This document shows positions 51,721-61,054 of a DNA stretch of 64,000 bases, piece after piece; position 1 is the stretch's first letter; each line of letters starts with the position of its first letter. The notes below the pieces were generated by a model that saw only the letters and a list, made by a program, of their open reading frames with translations, had not been told where the DNA came from and made no database searches. Position numbers and translations under genes: made by a program. The stretch comes from [Mycobacterium] stephanolepidis. Lineage in GTDB: Bacteria > Actinomycetota > Actinomycetes > Mycobacteriales > Mycobacteriaceae. The stretch is from the NCBI RefSeq assembly GCF_002356335.1, contig NZ_AP018165.1:3968001-4032000 (forward strand), written 5' to 3'.

Positions 51721-52991
51721 TGTGGGGCCTGTACAAGCCCGGCGCCCACATCCACGGCCGGGACGTTGAGCGGTACCGCGTGCTGTAACAGCACTGCCCA
51801 CAGCTGCCGACCGGTGAGCCCTGTGGCCTCGCACCACAGCGCCGCGATACCCGACACATGAGGCGTGGCCATGCTGGTACCGCTGATCGAATTGTAGCGC
51901 TTCGGCATCGGCCACGAGGAGTACACATCGACACCCGGTCCGGCAAGGTCTATCCGACCCGCGGCCTTCGTCTTGGTGCTCGAACGCGCCGAGAACCAGC
52001 CCGGGTTCAAGGACGAGTCCACCGCGGCGATGGCCATGATCGAACGGCTGTTCGCGGGCACGCCGACGAAGCCGTAGTTTCCGATCCTCCGGTTCGCGTT
52101 GTTGCCCGCCGCGGCGATGATCAGCGAGCCGCGGTCGAGCGCACGCTGCCCCACCGTCTCGTAGGCGAGAGACGTCTTATCGACGTTGGCGCCCAACGAC
52201 ATCGAGATGACGGCGCAGTTGTTGGCCACTGCCCAGTTGATGCCGGCGAGAATACCGCCGTCGGCGCCCGACCCGGCGTTACTCAGCACCTTGCCTGCGA
52301 AGATCTCGGCCTCGGTCGCTGCTCCGTAACGACGGCTCCCCCGCGGGGAGCGCGGTCCACACGAGGTCCCGATGCAGTGTGTGCCGTGCCCATGCCCATC
52401 ATCGGCGGTCTCTCCGTCGATGAACGATTGCATGGTCACGTGACGCTTCTTGAAGTCGGGATGTGCGGCGTCGAAGCCCGTGTCCAGCACCGCCACCCGA
52501 ACCCCGTGGCCGGTCTTTGAACTCGTGTCTGTCCTGGTGGCCTGCAGACCCCACGTCGATGAGTCGTTATCCGCATAGGCAGCGGCAAGTTCTTCGACTG
52601 TCGCGGAGTCGGCCTGCAACCGTGCGAAAAGGTCGGAGACACCGTGCTGGTAGCCGCTGAGGTATTCGGCAGAGGTGACGGTAAGTGCGTGATGGATCAA
52701 CTCCGGTTCCACGGACAACACCGTGCCGCCCGCCGACGCGGCGGCGTGAAGCGCCATGGTCTGCTCCGGGTCAGAGTCCACCACGGCCAGACCGAGCTCG
52801 TCGAACACCGTGGCATCGGCGTCGACGACGGCGCTGATGTCCATCGCTTGATTCTCAAAATCCCTGCTGTGCGCGATATTCGAGATCCCCGCGATGCCCG
52901 CGAGCGTGGTGGCGTTGTTCCCGCGCGCCGTTGCCGGTGCGAAGACAACCACTTGCCTTCCTGTGTAAATCTGCGAGTCGGTGTTAGTCAT
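51717..52991 (-). CDS. S8 family serine peptidase (subtilase), no export signal
   Basis: A 424-aa subtilase. The catalytic triad is Asp170 (VAVLDTGFD), His202 (GHGHGTHCIG) and Ser373 (SGTSMATPHVSG), with the oxyanion asparagine at Asn297 (AAAGNNAN). Residues 10-110 form an N-terminal domain that itself looks I9-like. I chose ATG 52991 (MTNTDSQIYTG). No signal peptide is visible, so the enzyme is probably cytoplasmic. Its stop overlaps the small propeptide-like gene. Confidence 0.92.
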   Translation of the reverse strand: MTNTDSQIYTGRQVVVFAPATARGNNATTLAGIAGISNIAHSRDFENQAMDISAVVDADATVFDELGLAVVDSDPEQTMALHAAASAGGTVLSVEPELIHHALTVTSAEYLSGYQHGVSDLFARLQADSATVEELAAAYADNDSSTWGLQATRTDTSSKTGHGVRVAVLDTGFDAAHPDFKKRHVTMQSFIDGETADDGHGHGTHCIGTSCGPRSPRGSRRYGAATEAEIFAGKVLSNAGSGADGGILAGINWAVANNCAVISMSLGANVDKTSLAYETVGQRALDRGSLIIAAAGNNANRRIGNYGFVGVPANSRSIMAIAAVDSSLNPGWFSARSSTKTKAAGRIDLAGPGVDVYSSWPMPKRYNSISGTSMATPHVSGIAALWCEATGLTGRQLWAVLLQHAVPLNVPAVDVGAGLVQAPQ

Positions 52992-53267
52992 TTCCGGGTC
53001 CGTCCTTTCCTGACGTACGTGGTGGGAAGCCGCAGACGCCCAACGGGATATAGGCGCACTAGCTCGGCTACCAGCAATGGTCGGCAGCGTCGCGCGATTC
53101 CGAACGAGTGATCCACTACCTGCATTTGGGCGCAGTCGATGCAGCTTCGGTGAGGTCGCAGCGCGTCGTCTCATCACCCGCGAGGAACGAAGTAGCCCGC
53201 TACTCGTGCGGGTATCGGTCCGCCGGCCCTACCGTTTCAGCAGACCTATCACCTAAGGGAGCCGATC

Positions 53268-53513
53268 ATGACAACGCTTGAACGACAAGCAATCCGGCAG
53301 CCATCACACACACCCACGACCAAGGTTGCGGCTAGTGGCACCGCCGGCGCGATCTCGGTCGTGCTGGTCTTCGTCCTCGGCAAGTTCAATGTGGAGATAC
53401 CCGGAGACGTCGGCTCGGCCATCACTGTGCTCTTCTCCGTCGCATCCGGGTACTTGGTGCACGAACGCACCGTTCTGCAGGCGCCGAAATCGGAGAACAC
53501 CGCGGACGAATGA
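53268..53513 (+). CDS. Small two-helix membrane protein, holin-like
   Basis: An 81-aa protein with two hydrophobic helices (about residues 22-38 and 45-64), separated by a short turn, and a charged C-terminus. The length and topology, with IPGDVGSAITVLFSVASGYL, are like small actinophage holins, but I see no lysin gene nearby. It starts at ATG 53268 after a good agggag site. It sits between the subtilase and LuxR genes, so a role in membrane permeability is possible but unproven. Confidence 0.65.
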   Translation: MTTLERQAIRQPSHTPTTKVAASGTAGAISVVLVFVLGKFNVEIPGDVGSAITVLFSVASGYLVHERTVLQAPKSENTADE

Positions 53514-53538
53514 ACGGCGCGGGCAGCGGGCGGTTCGC

Positions 53539-56250
53539 CTACTCCTGCGGGTTCGCCAGATCGCTCCACACAATCTTGGCAAGCTGATCACGGTCTGCGA
53601 CATCGAGTTTGATGCATGCCCGGTAGATGTGGCCCTCGATGGTCCGCACCGACAGCGTGAGGCGCTCGGCGATCTCGCGGTTGCACAACCCCTCCCCGAT
53701 GAGCGCGGCGATCTCACGTTCACGTGCGGTGACCGGCAGCGGGCGCGCGGCGGCCCGGATCGCGGGCGTAGCCGCACCACCGCATTGACCTGCGATCCGC
53801 AGTGCACGCGCGGCGGACTCGGCGCTCTTGCTCCTGTCTCCATCGCGACCGCGTAACGCCACCGCCTGCGCCGCGGCGTCCGCGGCCGAGAGCAGCAGGC
53901 CCGCGTTCTCGAACTCGCCACTCACCACATCCAGTGCCTCGGCATCCGAGGCCCCGACTGCGACCGCATGCCGCGCATACAGCTGCACCAACGGCCCATG
54001 CACACGCGGGACAAGCGACGCGAGGCGGCGCCCCACGGTCCGGTCACCGAAGCGTGCCGCATGGTGCAGGGCCTCGGCCTCCACCGCATACTGGCCCGCG
54101 GTGTGCGCGGCGTCGGCCGCGCGCCGGGCGATATCGACCGCCGACCGGTCTGCGCCGCGCGCGGCGGCAAGCCATGATTTCGCGATCAACAGCTGGGGGT
54201 CGTGCAGCGCGACGAACTGTCCTGAGTGTTCTCCGGATTCGGTCAGCACACGCTCGGCATCTTCAACCTTTCCGAGTGCGGCGTAGGCGCGGGCCAGCAA
54301 CAGCCGTGCGGGCAGCTGCCAGGGCAGTGGCTTCTCGGCGTTGAGCGCGGCCAGTGCTTGCTCGATGGAAGAGATCGCCGTCGGGAAGGCGCCACGGTGC
54401 ACGGCAACCAGGCCTGCCATGATGCGCGCTATCGCCCACGCCAGAAACTGTCCGGCGGAGGAGAATTCGGTGTACTCCGTAACCCGGCGGTCGGCCAGTC
54501 GGAGCTGCCCGGTGTAGACAAGTGCCAGTACGTCGCAGTAGCGCACCATCACCGCGATCATGCCGTCGGTGGACCTTTTCTGAGCGCGGCACCTCGCCGC
54601 GATCGGCTCGAACTCATCGCCGCGCCCAGCGACGGGCAGCGCGAGCCCGATACCGAACGCCGCGAATTCCACTGCCTGCCGGGGAGCCTCCGGATCCGAG
54701 AGCACCAGGGTCGCCGCCGCCAGTCCGTCATCGAAGTGGTTTTCGTGCACGGCCAACGCCGCCCCCGTCGCGTCGACGACCAGTTTCAGGGCGGGATGCT
54801 GCACGCGTTCTCGCAGCAGTGCCATCAGCTCGCGTGCGCGCCGGACATCGCCCATCGACCAGAACGCGATGGACACCAGCGGAAGGCCCCACAGGACCAG
54901 CGAGAGTTCATCGAGCTGGTCGGGATCGAACTCGGCGAGCACCTGCTCGGCTTCCTCGGGCCGGCCCTGCCACAGCAGAGCGCGCGAGAGCACCTCGGCC
55001 GCGCGCAGGCCTCCGTCACGTTCCACCGCGCAGCGCGCCAGATGCTCACCCACCGGCAGGTTGGACAGGTACACCGCGTCCTTCGCGGCGGAGACAAGTA
55101 GGGCCGGGTCGGTGGTCTCGTCGCTATCGACAGAGAGCTGCGCCAGCCGAATGCGTCTGGCGGCCGAGTCGATATCGCGTTCCCGGAGTGCCCGCACCAG
55201 CTGACCGCGCAGACGCCGAGCCGATGCGGTGCCCACTCGGCGCCGGATCACCTCGCCCAGCATCGGATGGCTGAACCGCACATTGTTCCGTCGGCCGTCG
55301 GCCTCCACACGGACAAAGCCGCTGAGCTCCGCACCGTCAAGAGCATCGCCACCGGCGATCTCACACAACGTGTCGAGATTGAGAGGTTCACACAGGGACA
55401 GCAGTTTCAGCACGTTGAGTACGTCGCCGTCCAACTGTTCGAGGCGATCTCCGAGCAATGCTGCCAACCCCGACGGGACAATCGTGTTTCCACGCAGTTG
55501 CCACACTCCGTTGACGGCGGTGAGGGATCCGGCCTCGACAGCACCCTCCACCAGATGACGCAAGAACAGTGGATTTCCACCGGATGACTCCCACATCACG
55601 TCGGCGCTCAGCCCTTCGAGCGCTCCGCCGAGCACCGATTCCACGAGGGCGACACTCTGCTGCTTGGTGAACGCCTCGAGCTCGAACCGGCGCAGGTAGT
55701 CGTCCTTCCACAATGCGGTGACCGCATCCGGAACGGGCTCACCGCTACGCACGGTGGCCACCAGCCGGCTCGCATGGCCGACTGCGATCTGATGCAGCAG
55801 GGTCGCCGACAGATCATCCAGCAGATGGGCATCGTCGATCCCGATGATCGGATGTGGTGTCGCCACAATGGATTCCCGTGCCGCAGCGATGAGCGCAGCG
55901 GGGTCACGCGATCCGGTTGTCTGTATCCAATGAGCGAACACGCCCAGCGGAATGCTCCGTGACGACTCGGTGCAAGCCACCCAGCGAACCTGACATTCCA
56001 GTGAGTCGGTGACCGTGCGCGCGAGGGTGGTCTTGCCGACTCCCGCCGAGCCGACCAACACCACACCACACGACAGGCTGTCCGACAGCGTCGCGCGGAC
56101 AGCCTCGAATTCGTTTGGGCGGTCGAGCAACTGCCAGCTCCCCGACATGGAGAAAGAGTCTAGATCGCGACGGCGGTTTGCGTGGGCCAGTCCGGGGGAA
56201 GGTTTCTCCAGCGCCGCTGGTGTGGTGATCGCACGTGTCATCGCAACCAT
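53539..56250 (-). CDS. LuxR-family ATPase transcriptional regulator (LAL type)
   Basis: A 903-aa large regulator. An N-terminal AAA ATPase has Walker A LVGSAGVGKTTLARTV (Lys73) and Walker B IIGIDDAHLLDD. A long helical, TPR-like sensor region follows, and the C-terminal LuxR helix-turn-helix reads VTAREREIAALIGEGLCNRE and IAERLTLSVRTIEGHIY. LAL proteins often control neighbouring genes in response to a small molecule. The ATG is one base after the catalase-like stop, so it is co-transcribed with that gene and probably controls the haem-enzyme locus. Confidence 0.93.
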   Translation of the reverse strand: MVAMTRAITTPAALEKPSPGLAHANRRRDLDSFSMSGSWQLLDRPNEFEAVRATLSDSLSCGVVLVGSAGVGKTTLARTVTDSLECQVRWVACTESSRSIPLGVFAHWIQTTGSRDPAALIAAARESIVATPHPIIGIDDAHLLDDLSATLLHQIAVGHASRLVATVRSGEPVPDAVTALWKDDYLRRFELEAFTKQQSVALVESVLGGALEGLSADVMWESSGGNPLFLRHLVEGAVEAGSLTAVNGVWQLRGNTIVPSGLAALLGDRLEQLDGDVLNVLKLLSLCEPLNLDTLCEIAGGDALDGAELSGFVRVEADGRRNNVRFSHPMLGEVIRRRVGTASARRLRGQLVRALRERDIDSAARRIRLAQLSVDSDETTDPALLVSAAKDAVYLSNLPVGEHLARCAVERDGGLRAAEVLSRALLWQGRPEEAEQVLAEFDPDQLDELSLVLWGLPLVSIAFWSMGDVRRARELMALLRERVQHPALKLVVDATGAALAVHENHFDDGLAAATLVLSDPEAPRQAVEFAAFGIGLALPVAGRGDEFEPIAARCRAQKRSTDGMIAVMVRYCDVLALVYTGQLRLADRRVTEYTEFSSAGQFLAWAIARIMAGLVAVHRGAFPTAISSIEQALAALNAEKPLPWQLPARLLLARAYAALGKVEDAERVLTESGEHSGQFVALHDPQLLIAKSWLAAARGADRSAVDIARRAADAAHTAGQYAVEAEALHHAARFGDRTVGRRLASLVPRVHGPLVQLYARHAVAVGASDAEALDVVSGEFENAGLLLSAADAAAQAVALRGRDGDRSKSAESAARALRIAGQCGGAATPAIRAAARPLPVTAREREIAALIGEGLCNREIAERLTLSVRTIEGHIYRACIKLDVADRDQLAKIVWSDLANPQE

Positions 56251-56251
56251 C

Positions 56252-57424
56252 TCAGTCCGGTAGATCCTGAACCCCGGCCGGCTCCATCCGCGACACCCCG
56301 TTCTTCTCGTGCCGAAAGTTGCTGGATGCCTCGTAAACCCGAAGTTTCAATCGGTTGATCGACCCCAATGGCCGATGCGCGGCCAGGGCGCGCCAGGAAT
56401 TGAAGGACAGCACATCGTCGCCGAACACCCGCCTCTTGTCGCCATATGAATCTTGAACGGGGAAGACGATTTTGGCGATTCCCCGGTGTGGGGAGTCCTT
56501 TTCCGGCCACGCGACGGTGGCGTCCTCAAGGGGCATGGTCTTCTCGTCGGTGCACAGTTGTGCCCTCAGTTCATACTCAGCACTGTTGTGCTGGAAGAAC
56601 TCTGATACCAGGTGACGGAACTCGTCGTCGGCGATATCGTCCGGCAGCAGCACCCCCTCGAGGTCCCGCACGGACGTGGACAGCGGTACGTAACTCAGCT
56701 TGGCCACATACTCTCCGTACCGCAGCGGCGCCGAGGAATAGAACGTGTCACCGAGGATGTGAGTGTTGGGCCGAACGAACACGGCCACCGATTCCGGCAG
56801 TGAGAGTCCCACGCGTGGAAGCAGTTTCGCCACCCCGCCCAGAAGGTTGCTACCCACCCTCAGTGCGGTGTCCGGCAGCCGCGCCAGCAACCAGGCCGTG
56901 GGCATCCCGCGCCGAAGATATGCCTTCGCATCGGCGAAGAGGAACTCGCGGTGGGTGACCAACACGAAGTCTTGGGTGGTGGCGTCGTCATCGGGGAGCG
57001 TCCGCGGGCCCGCCACATCCAGGACCTTGATGCCCAAGCCCCGCACGCCCCGGATCCGGTCGCTGCGCAGCAGGCCGGACGTGGTGGACAACCTGGAGAT
57101 GATCGGATAACTACCGGGCGTTGCGAACATGCCCTGGCGTAGGTGCGGCGGCAGGTCCGGATAGACGGTCAGCTCACCGCGCAAGATGCCGTGGCTCTTC
57201 GCATGCGCATCACGAACGGCATGCCGATACTTCTGGAAGGCCCGCTGGTTGTTCGTGTGCAGCACCTTGATGATCTTGTCGATGGCCTCCTCCTCGCCGG
57301 GAGGTGCCGCGTCCATGTTCTCGCTGTACCGAAGGTAGGTACGCGTCGCTTCGAGCGATTCATCGGTGGCGCCCATCGCGGTCCAGTCCTCCCGTATTAG
57401 TGGTCCGGGACGGTCGATATCCAT
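56252..57424 (-). CDS. Catalase-like haem protein (hydroperoxide-metabolising type)
   Basis: A 390-aa member of the catalase-related family that includes coral allene oxide synthase and M. avium MAP-2744c, shorter than true catalases. The distal region is AHAKSHGILRGELTVYPDLP, the following RGVRGLGIKVLDV is typical, and the likely haem-ligand tyrosine is in RLKLRVYEASSNFR near the C-terminus. Relatives convert fatty-acid or organic hydroperoxides. I used ATG 57424; ATG 57376, with a ggagga site, is the alternative. It is divergent from the dioxygenase-like gene. Confidence 0.8.
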   Translation of the reverse strand: MDIDRPGPLIREDWTAMGATDESLEATRTYLRYSENMDAAPPGEEEAIDKIIKVLHTNNQRAFQKYRHAVRDAHAKSHGILRGELTVYPDLPPHLRQGMFATPGSYPIISRLSTTSGLLRSDRIRGVRGLGIKVLDVAGPRTLPDDDATTQDFVLVTHREFLFADAKAYLRRGMPTAWLLARLPDTALRVGSNLLGGVAKLLPRVGLSLPESVAVFVRPNTHILGDTFYSSAPLRYGEYVAKLSYVPLSTSVRDLEGVLLPDDIADDEFRHLVSEFFQHNSAEYELRAQLCTDEKTMPLEDATVAWPEKDSPHRGIAKIVFPVQDSYGDKRRVFGDDVLSFNSWRALAAHRPLGSINRLKLRVYEASSNFRHEKNGVSRMEPAGVQDLPD

Positions 57425-57591
57425 CGGACACGGTGACGTTCTCAGTGTCGCGAATGCCGGGGGTGCCGCGCATGAGTACACGACTACTCAATCCTGCGCT
57501 GCGGCCGGCGCCCACGTGGGTGAATTGACGAGGTATTCCCGGTTCGATCGGAAATCCAATTTGGAGGGGATCGAGTAGCGCAATACTCACG

Positions 57592-57607
57592 TTCTGACTC
57601 GTCAGAA
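57592..57607. promoter_or_regulatory. 16-bp palindrome in the haem-enzyme divergent promoter
   Basis: TTCTGAC-TC-GTCAGAA, perfect arms of seven, ending 17 bp before ATG 57625. The position would block the dioxygenase-like gene's initiation and could also reach the catalase-like promoter. A GAGTA/TACTC inverted repeat lies at about 57474-57489 near the other gene. Confidence 0.6.
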
Positions 57608-57624
57608 TTTGTCAGCATTACCGT

Positions 57625-59430
57625 ATGGCGAAAAAGAGTGGACCCGCCACATCAGCCACCACATTGGCCTCGTGGCTCGCAACACGAATTGATCGGTCGG
57701 TCGGGTGGTCGCGCCTGCCCACGGCATTCGGCATCGCAGTGCTCATCGGGCTCCGTAACGCGCTGCGAGCCGACAATCTGTTCGACACGGGGCGGGCGCC
57801 GGGCGGATCACCGCCGCCGGAGAACGCCTCCTGCCGCAGTGCCCGGACGTTGGACGGCACCTACAACAACCTCGAACACCCCCTGATGGGGTCGGTGGGC
57901 AGCCGGTTCGGGCGCAACGCGCCCCTTGCCCAGACCTTCCCCGAGTCCTCCGAACAACTCCTGGACCCGAACCCGCGGCTGATCAGTCGCAGGCTGCTGA
58001 CCCGCGACGAGTTCATTCCGGCAACAACCCTGAACGTACTGGCCGCGGCGTGGATCCAATTCGAGGTCCACGACTGGTTCAGCCATAACACGGTCGAAAC
58101 CGAGCCATGGACGGTTCCCCTGGACCGGAACGATCCGTGGCCACAACGTCCGATGCAGATACGCCGCACCGCACCCGACCCGTGCCCCGACGCGTCAGGC
58201 CCCCCGACGTTCGTCACGCAAGACACCCATTGGTGGGACGGATCGCAGGTCTACGGTGGCACTCGCGCCATCGCCGACGCGCTGCGCACCGGGACCGGGG
58301 GCACGCTGCGGCTGGACGGACAGGGTCTACCGCCGGCCGATGTCGAAGCGCTGGCCAGCACATCAGAGACGGCCGTGAACTTCTGGGTCGGTCTGGCCAT
58401 CCTGCATTCGCTGTTCATGCGGGAACACAACGCCATCTGCGAGCATCTGGCTGCCTGTCATCCGGAAATGTCCGACCAGGAGCTGTACGACAAGGCCCGT
58501 CTAGTCAACACCGCCCTGATGGCGAAAATCCACACGATCGACTGGACTCCCGCCATAATCGGGCACCCCACCACGGTATTCGCGATGAACTCCAACTGGT
58601 CCGGCATTCTGGGTGAGCGCTTAGGCAACCTATTTCGGCGCCAGCCGCATAACGCTCTGCTACGCGGCATACCCGGCTCACCCACAAGTCTGCATAACGT
58701 GCCATATTCGCTGACCGAAGAATTTGTCGCGGTGTACCGCATGCACCCGCTAATTCCCGATCGTTTCGTGCTTCGGTCGGCATCCGATGATTCCGTGATC
58801 GCCGAGCACGAATTGCCCGATCTGGCCGTACAACATGTGCGAACGCGTTTCAGCGAGACGTCGATAGAGAACATCATTTATTCGTTCGGCCGTGCCAATC
58901 CGGGCGCGCTGACTCTGCATAACTTTCCGCGTCATCTGCAACGTCTGGAACGGCCGGACGGATCCGTTTTGGACCTCGCCGCCATCGACGTGCTTCGGGT
59001 GCGCGAACGGGGAGTCCTCCGCTACAACGATTTCCGACGGATGCTGCGTCTGCGTCCGGTGTCTTCTTTCGGCGAGCTCACCGACGACCCGGTGGTGGCC
59101 AAGGAACTCGCGGCGATATACGGCGATGTCGAACGAGTGGATCTGATGGTGGGACTGTACGCGGAGCCCAAACCGAAGGGATTTGGGTTCAGCGACACAG
59201 CTTTTCGAATCTTCGTGCTGATGGCGTCGCGCCGGTTGGAGAGCGACAGATTCTTCACATCCGACTTCCGGCCCGAGATCTACACCCCGGAAGGCATCGC
59301 GTGGGTCAGGAACAACTCGATGCGTTCGGTGCTGCTCCGGCACTTCCCGTCCCTGGAGGCCGCCCTCGACGGTGTCGCGAATCCCTTCGCTCCGTGGACG
59401 CCCGCATGGGCCAGCGGATCGACCGAGTAG
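57625..59430 (+). CDS. Animal-haem-peroxidase family fatty-acid dioxygenase (alpha-DOX/cyclooxygenase-like)
   Basis: A 601-aa haem enzyme of the cyclooxygenase/alpha-dioxygenase branch. LDGTYNNLEHPLMGSVGSRF and GRNAP mark the start of the domain, distal His149 is in WIQFEVHDWFSHN, FMREHNAICE is the peroxidase helix, and Tyr371/His374 in VAVYRMHPLIPD match the catalytic tyrosine and proximal haem ligand (YxxH) of cyclooxygenases. The expected reaction is oxygenation of a fatty acid to a hydroperoxide. The N-terminal 50 residues contain one hydrophobic stretch and may anchor it to the membrane. Confidence 0.88.
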   Translation: MAKKSGPATSATTLASWLATRIDRSVGWSRLPTAFGIAVLIGLRNALRADNLFDTGRAPGGSPPPENASCRSARTLDGTYNNLEHPLMGSVGSRFGRNAPLAQTFPESSEQLLDPNPRLISRRLLTRDEFIPATTLNVLAAAWIQFEVHDWFSHNTVETEPWTVPLDRNDPWPQRPMQIRRTAPDPCPDASGPPTFVTQDTHWWDGSQVYGGTRAIADALRTGTGGTLRLDGQGLPPADVEALASTSETAVNFWVGLAILHSLFMREHNAICEHLAACHPEMSDQELYDKARLVNTALMAKIHTIDWTPAIIGHPTTVFAMNSNWSGILGERLGNLFRRQPHNALLRGIPGSPTSLHNVPYSLTEEFVAVYRMHPLIPDRFVLRSASDDSVIAEHELPDLAVQHVRTRFSETSIENIIYSFGRANPGALTLHNFPRHLQRLERPDGSVLDLAAIDVLRVRERGVLRYNDFRRMLRLRPVSSFGELTDDPVVAKELAAIYGDVERVDLMVGLYAEPKPKGFGFSDTAFRIFVLMASRRLESDRFFTSDFRPEIYTPEGIAWVRNNSMRSVLLRHFPSLEAALDGVANPFAPWTPAWASGSTE

Positions 59431-59510
59431 GCGAATACTCATGACCGACAACGGTGTTTGGGTTCACAATCGTCAGATGAAACCCACCGGACTCATGCCT
59501 TCGGTGTGCG

Positions 59511-61037
59511 ATGACTAGCCCCGTGCCACGCGGGCCCAAGCGGCCATCGGTCATCAGCCCGATGGTCCTGGCCGATCCGCAGACGGCACTGCCGGCCGAG
59601 GCCAACGCCTTGGTCACCGACGATGACGATCGCAGGATGGTACTGATCGAGCTTCTCGTCGGCGCGGGCGTCGACCCCGATGACGTGCGCGACCAATTCC
59701 TGCACATGTTCCACCGGGTACTGCGCGACGAGCCGCCCACACCAACGCCCGTCGGTCGCCACTATGTGCGGTGCATGCTCACCCCCGACGAAATCCAGCG
59801 CCTGGTCCGCGGTGGCGCCAAGTCCCCGACCGCCAAAAGCGCACAGCAAGCACTGCAGCTGATCCGGCGGGTGTGGCCGGATCTGGTGGTCGAGGCGCAC
59901 CTGGACCGCTCGCTCACCACCATCAAGGCCGATGCGGCGATCCGCACCTATGGCTCCGGCGGAACCGGAGTCGTCTGGGCCGTGCTGGATTCGGGAATCG
60001 ACGCCGAGCACCCACATTTCGCCGCCAACGGCACCCTCACCGCGGACTCGGTGATGCCGCTGCACAAGGACTTCACGCTGTCCCCGCAGGCCTCGAAGGG
60101 CCCGCTCGTCGATGTCTACGGACACGGCACCCATGTGGCCGGCATCATCGCGGGCGAATCCCCCACCGACCCGAAACTCATCCGGATCGCATCCACTCAA
60201 CCAACCGCCGAGGGGCTGCCCGAATGGGTTCCGCGAATGCTGGCGCAGGGGTCACGGCTGTCCGGGGTGGCGCCGCACGCCAACCTGGTGAGCCTCAAGG
60301 TTCTCGATGACGACGGCAAGACCCTGTCCAGCGTGCTCATCGACGCCCTCAACTACGTGCGCGAGATCAACAGCTACGGCAACGACCTACAGATCCACGG
60401 CGTGAACCTGTCTCTGGGATGCGGGTGGATGCCAAGGGATTACGCGGCAGGCCAAAGCCCGCTATGCCGCGAGCTCGATCTGCTCACCGGATCGGGGGTG
60501 GTCTGCGTCGTGAGCGCCGGAAACCTCGGGGCCGGCACCGCCGCGGCCGGTGTGGGCGCCGCGATCTTGGGCACGACGGCCGATGTCTATGGTCAGCTCT
60601 CCACCATCACCGACCCCGGCAATGCTGCCACCGCGATCACCGTCGGTTCGGTCCACCGGTACCGGCCGCATACCAGCGGTGTCACCTTCGACTCCTCCAA
60701 GGGGCCGACTCTCGATGGCCGACGCAAACCCGACCTGGTGGCTCCAGGTGAGCGGATCACCTCTGCGGCAACCGGTCTCATGGCCAAGGGCATTGACCTG
60801 TTGAAGGACGACGGCACCGAGGGAGCCGCCAACTACATCGAAGACAGCGGGACCTCGATGGCCGCCGCGCATGTGTCGGGTGCGATTGCCGCGTTCTTGT
60901 CGGCTCGCACAGAGTTCGTGGGTAAACCACAAGAGGTCAAGGACATCTTCCTGAAGTCGGCCGTCGACTTGGGGCGTCACGAGTTCTTTCAGGGCGCGGG
61001 TCTTGTCGACCTGATGCGTGCACTATCCAACACCTAG
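59511..61037 (+). CDS. S8 family serine peptidase, second copy
   Basis: A 508-aa subtilase. The triad is Asp160 (VVWAVLDSGID), His205 (VYGHGTHVAG) and Ser449 (SGTSMAAAHVSG), with oxyanion Asn338 (VVSAGNLG). Residues 30-150 form a poorly conserved N-terminal region rich in acidic and helical segments. No signal peptide is apparent, so it should act inside the cell. It is only distantly related to the 51717 subtilase. Eighteen bases separate its stop from the serine hydrolase. Confidence 0.92.
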   Translation: MTSPVPRGPKRPSVISPMVLADPQTALPAEANALVTDDDDRRMVLIELLVGAGVDPDDVRDQFLHMFHRVLRDEPPTPTPVGRHYVRCMLTPDEIQRLVRGGAKSPTAKSAQQALQLIRRVWPDLVVEAHLDRSLTTIKADAAIRTYGSGGTGVVWAVLDSGIDAEHPHFAANGTLTADSVMPLHKDFTLSPQASKGPLVDVYGHGTHVAGIIAGESPTDPKLIRIASTQPTAEGLPEWVPRMLAQGSRLSGVAPHANLVSLKVLDDDGKTLSSVLIDALNYVREINSYGNDLQIHGVNLSLGCGWMPRDYAAGQSPLCRELDLLTGSGVVCVVSAGNLGAGTAAAGVGAAILGTTADVYGQLSTITDPGNAATAITVGSVHRYRPHTSGVTFDSSKGPTLDGRRKPDLVAPGERITSAATGLMAKGIDLLKDDGTEGAANYIEDSGTSMAAAHVSGAIAAFLSARTEFVGKPQEVKDIFLKSAVDLGRHEFFQGAGLVDLMRALSNT

Positions 61038-61054
61038 AGACGAGCGAGTAGATC

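Noticed and set aside
53205..53225. GGGTAT before the holin-like gene as a SigF promoter
   Set aside because: The -10 fits, but there is no GTTT-like -35 at 15-17 bp upstream.
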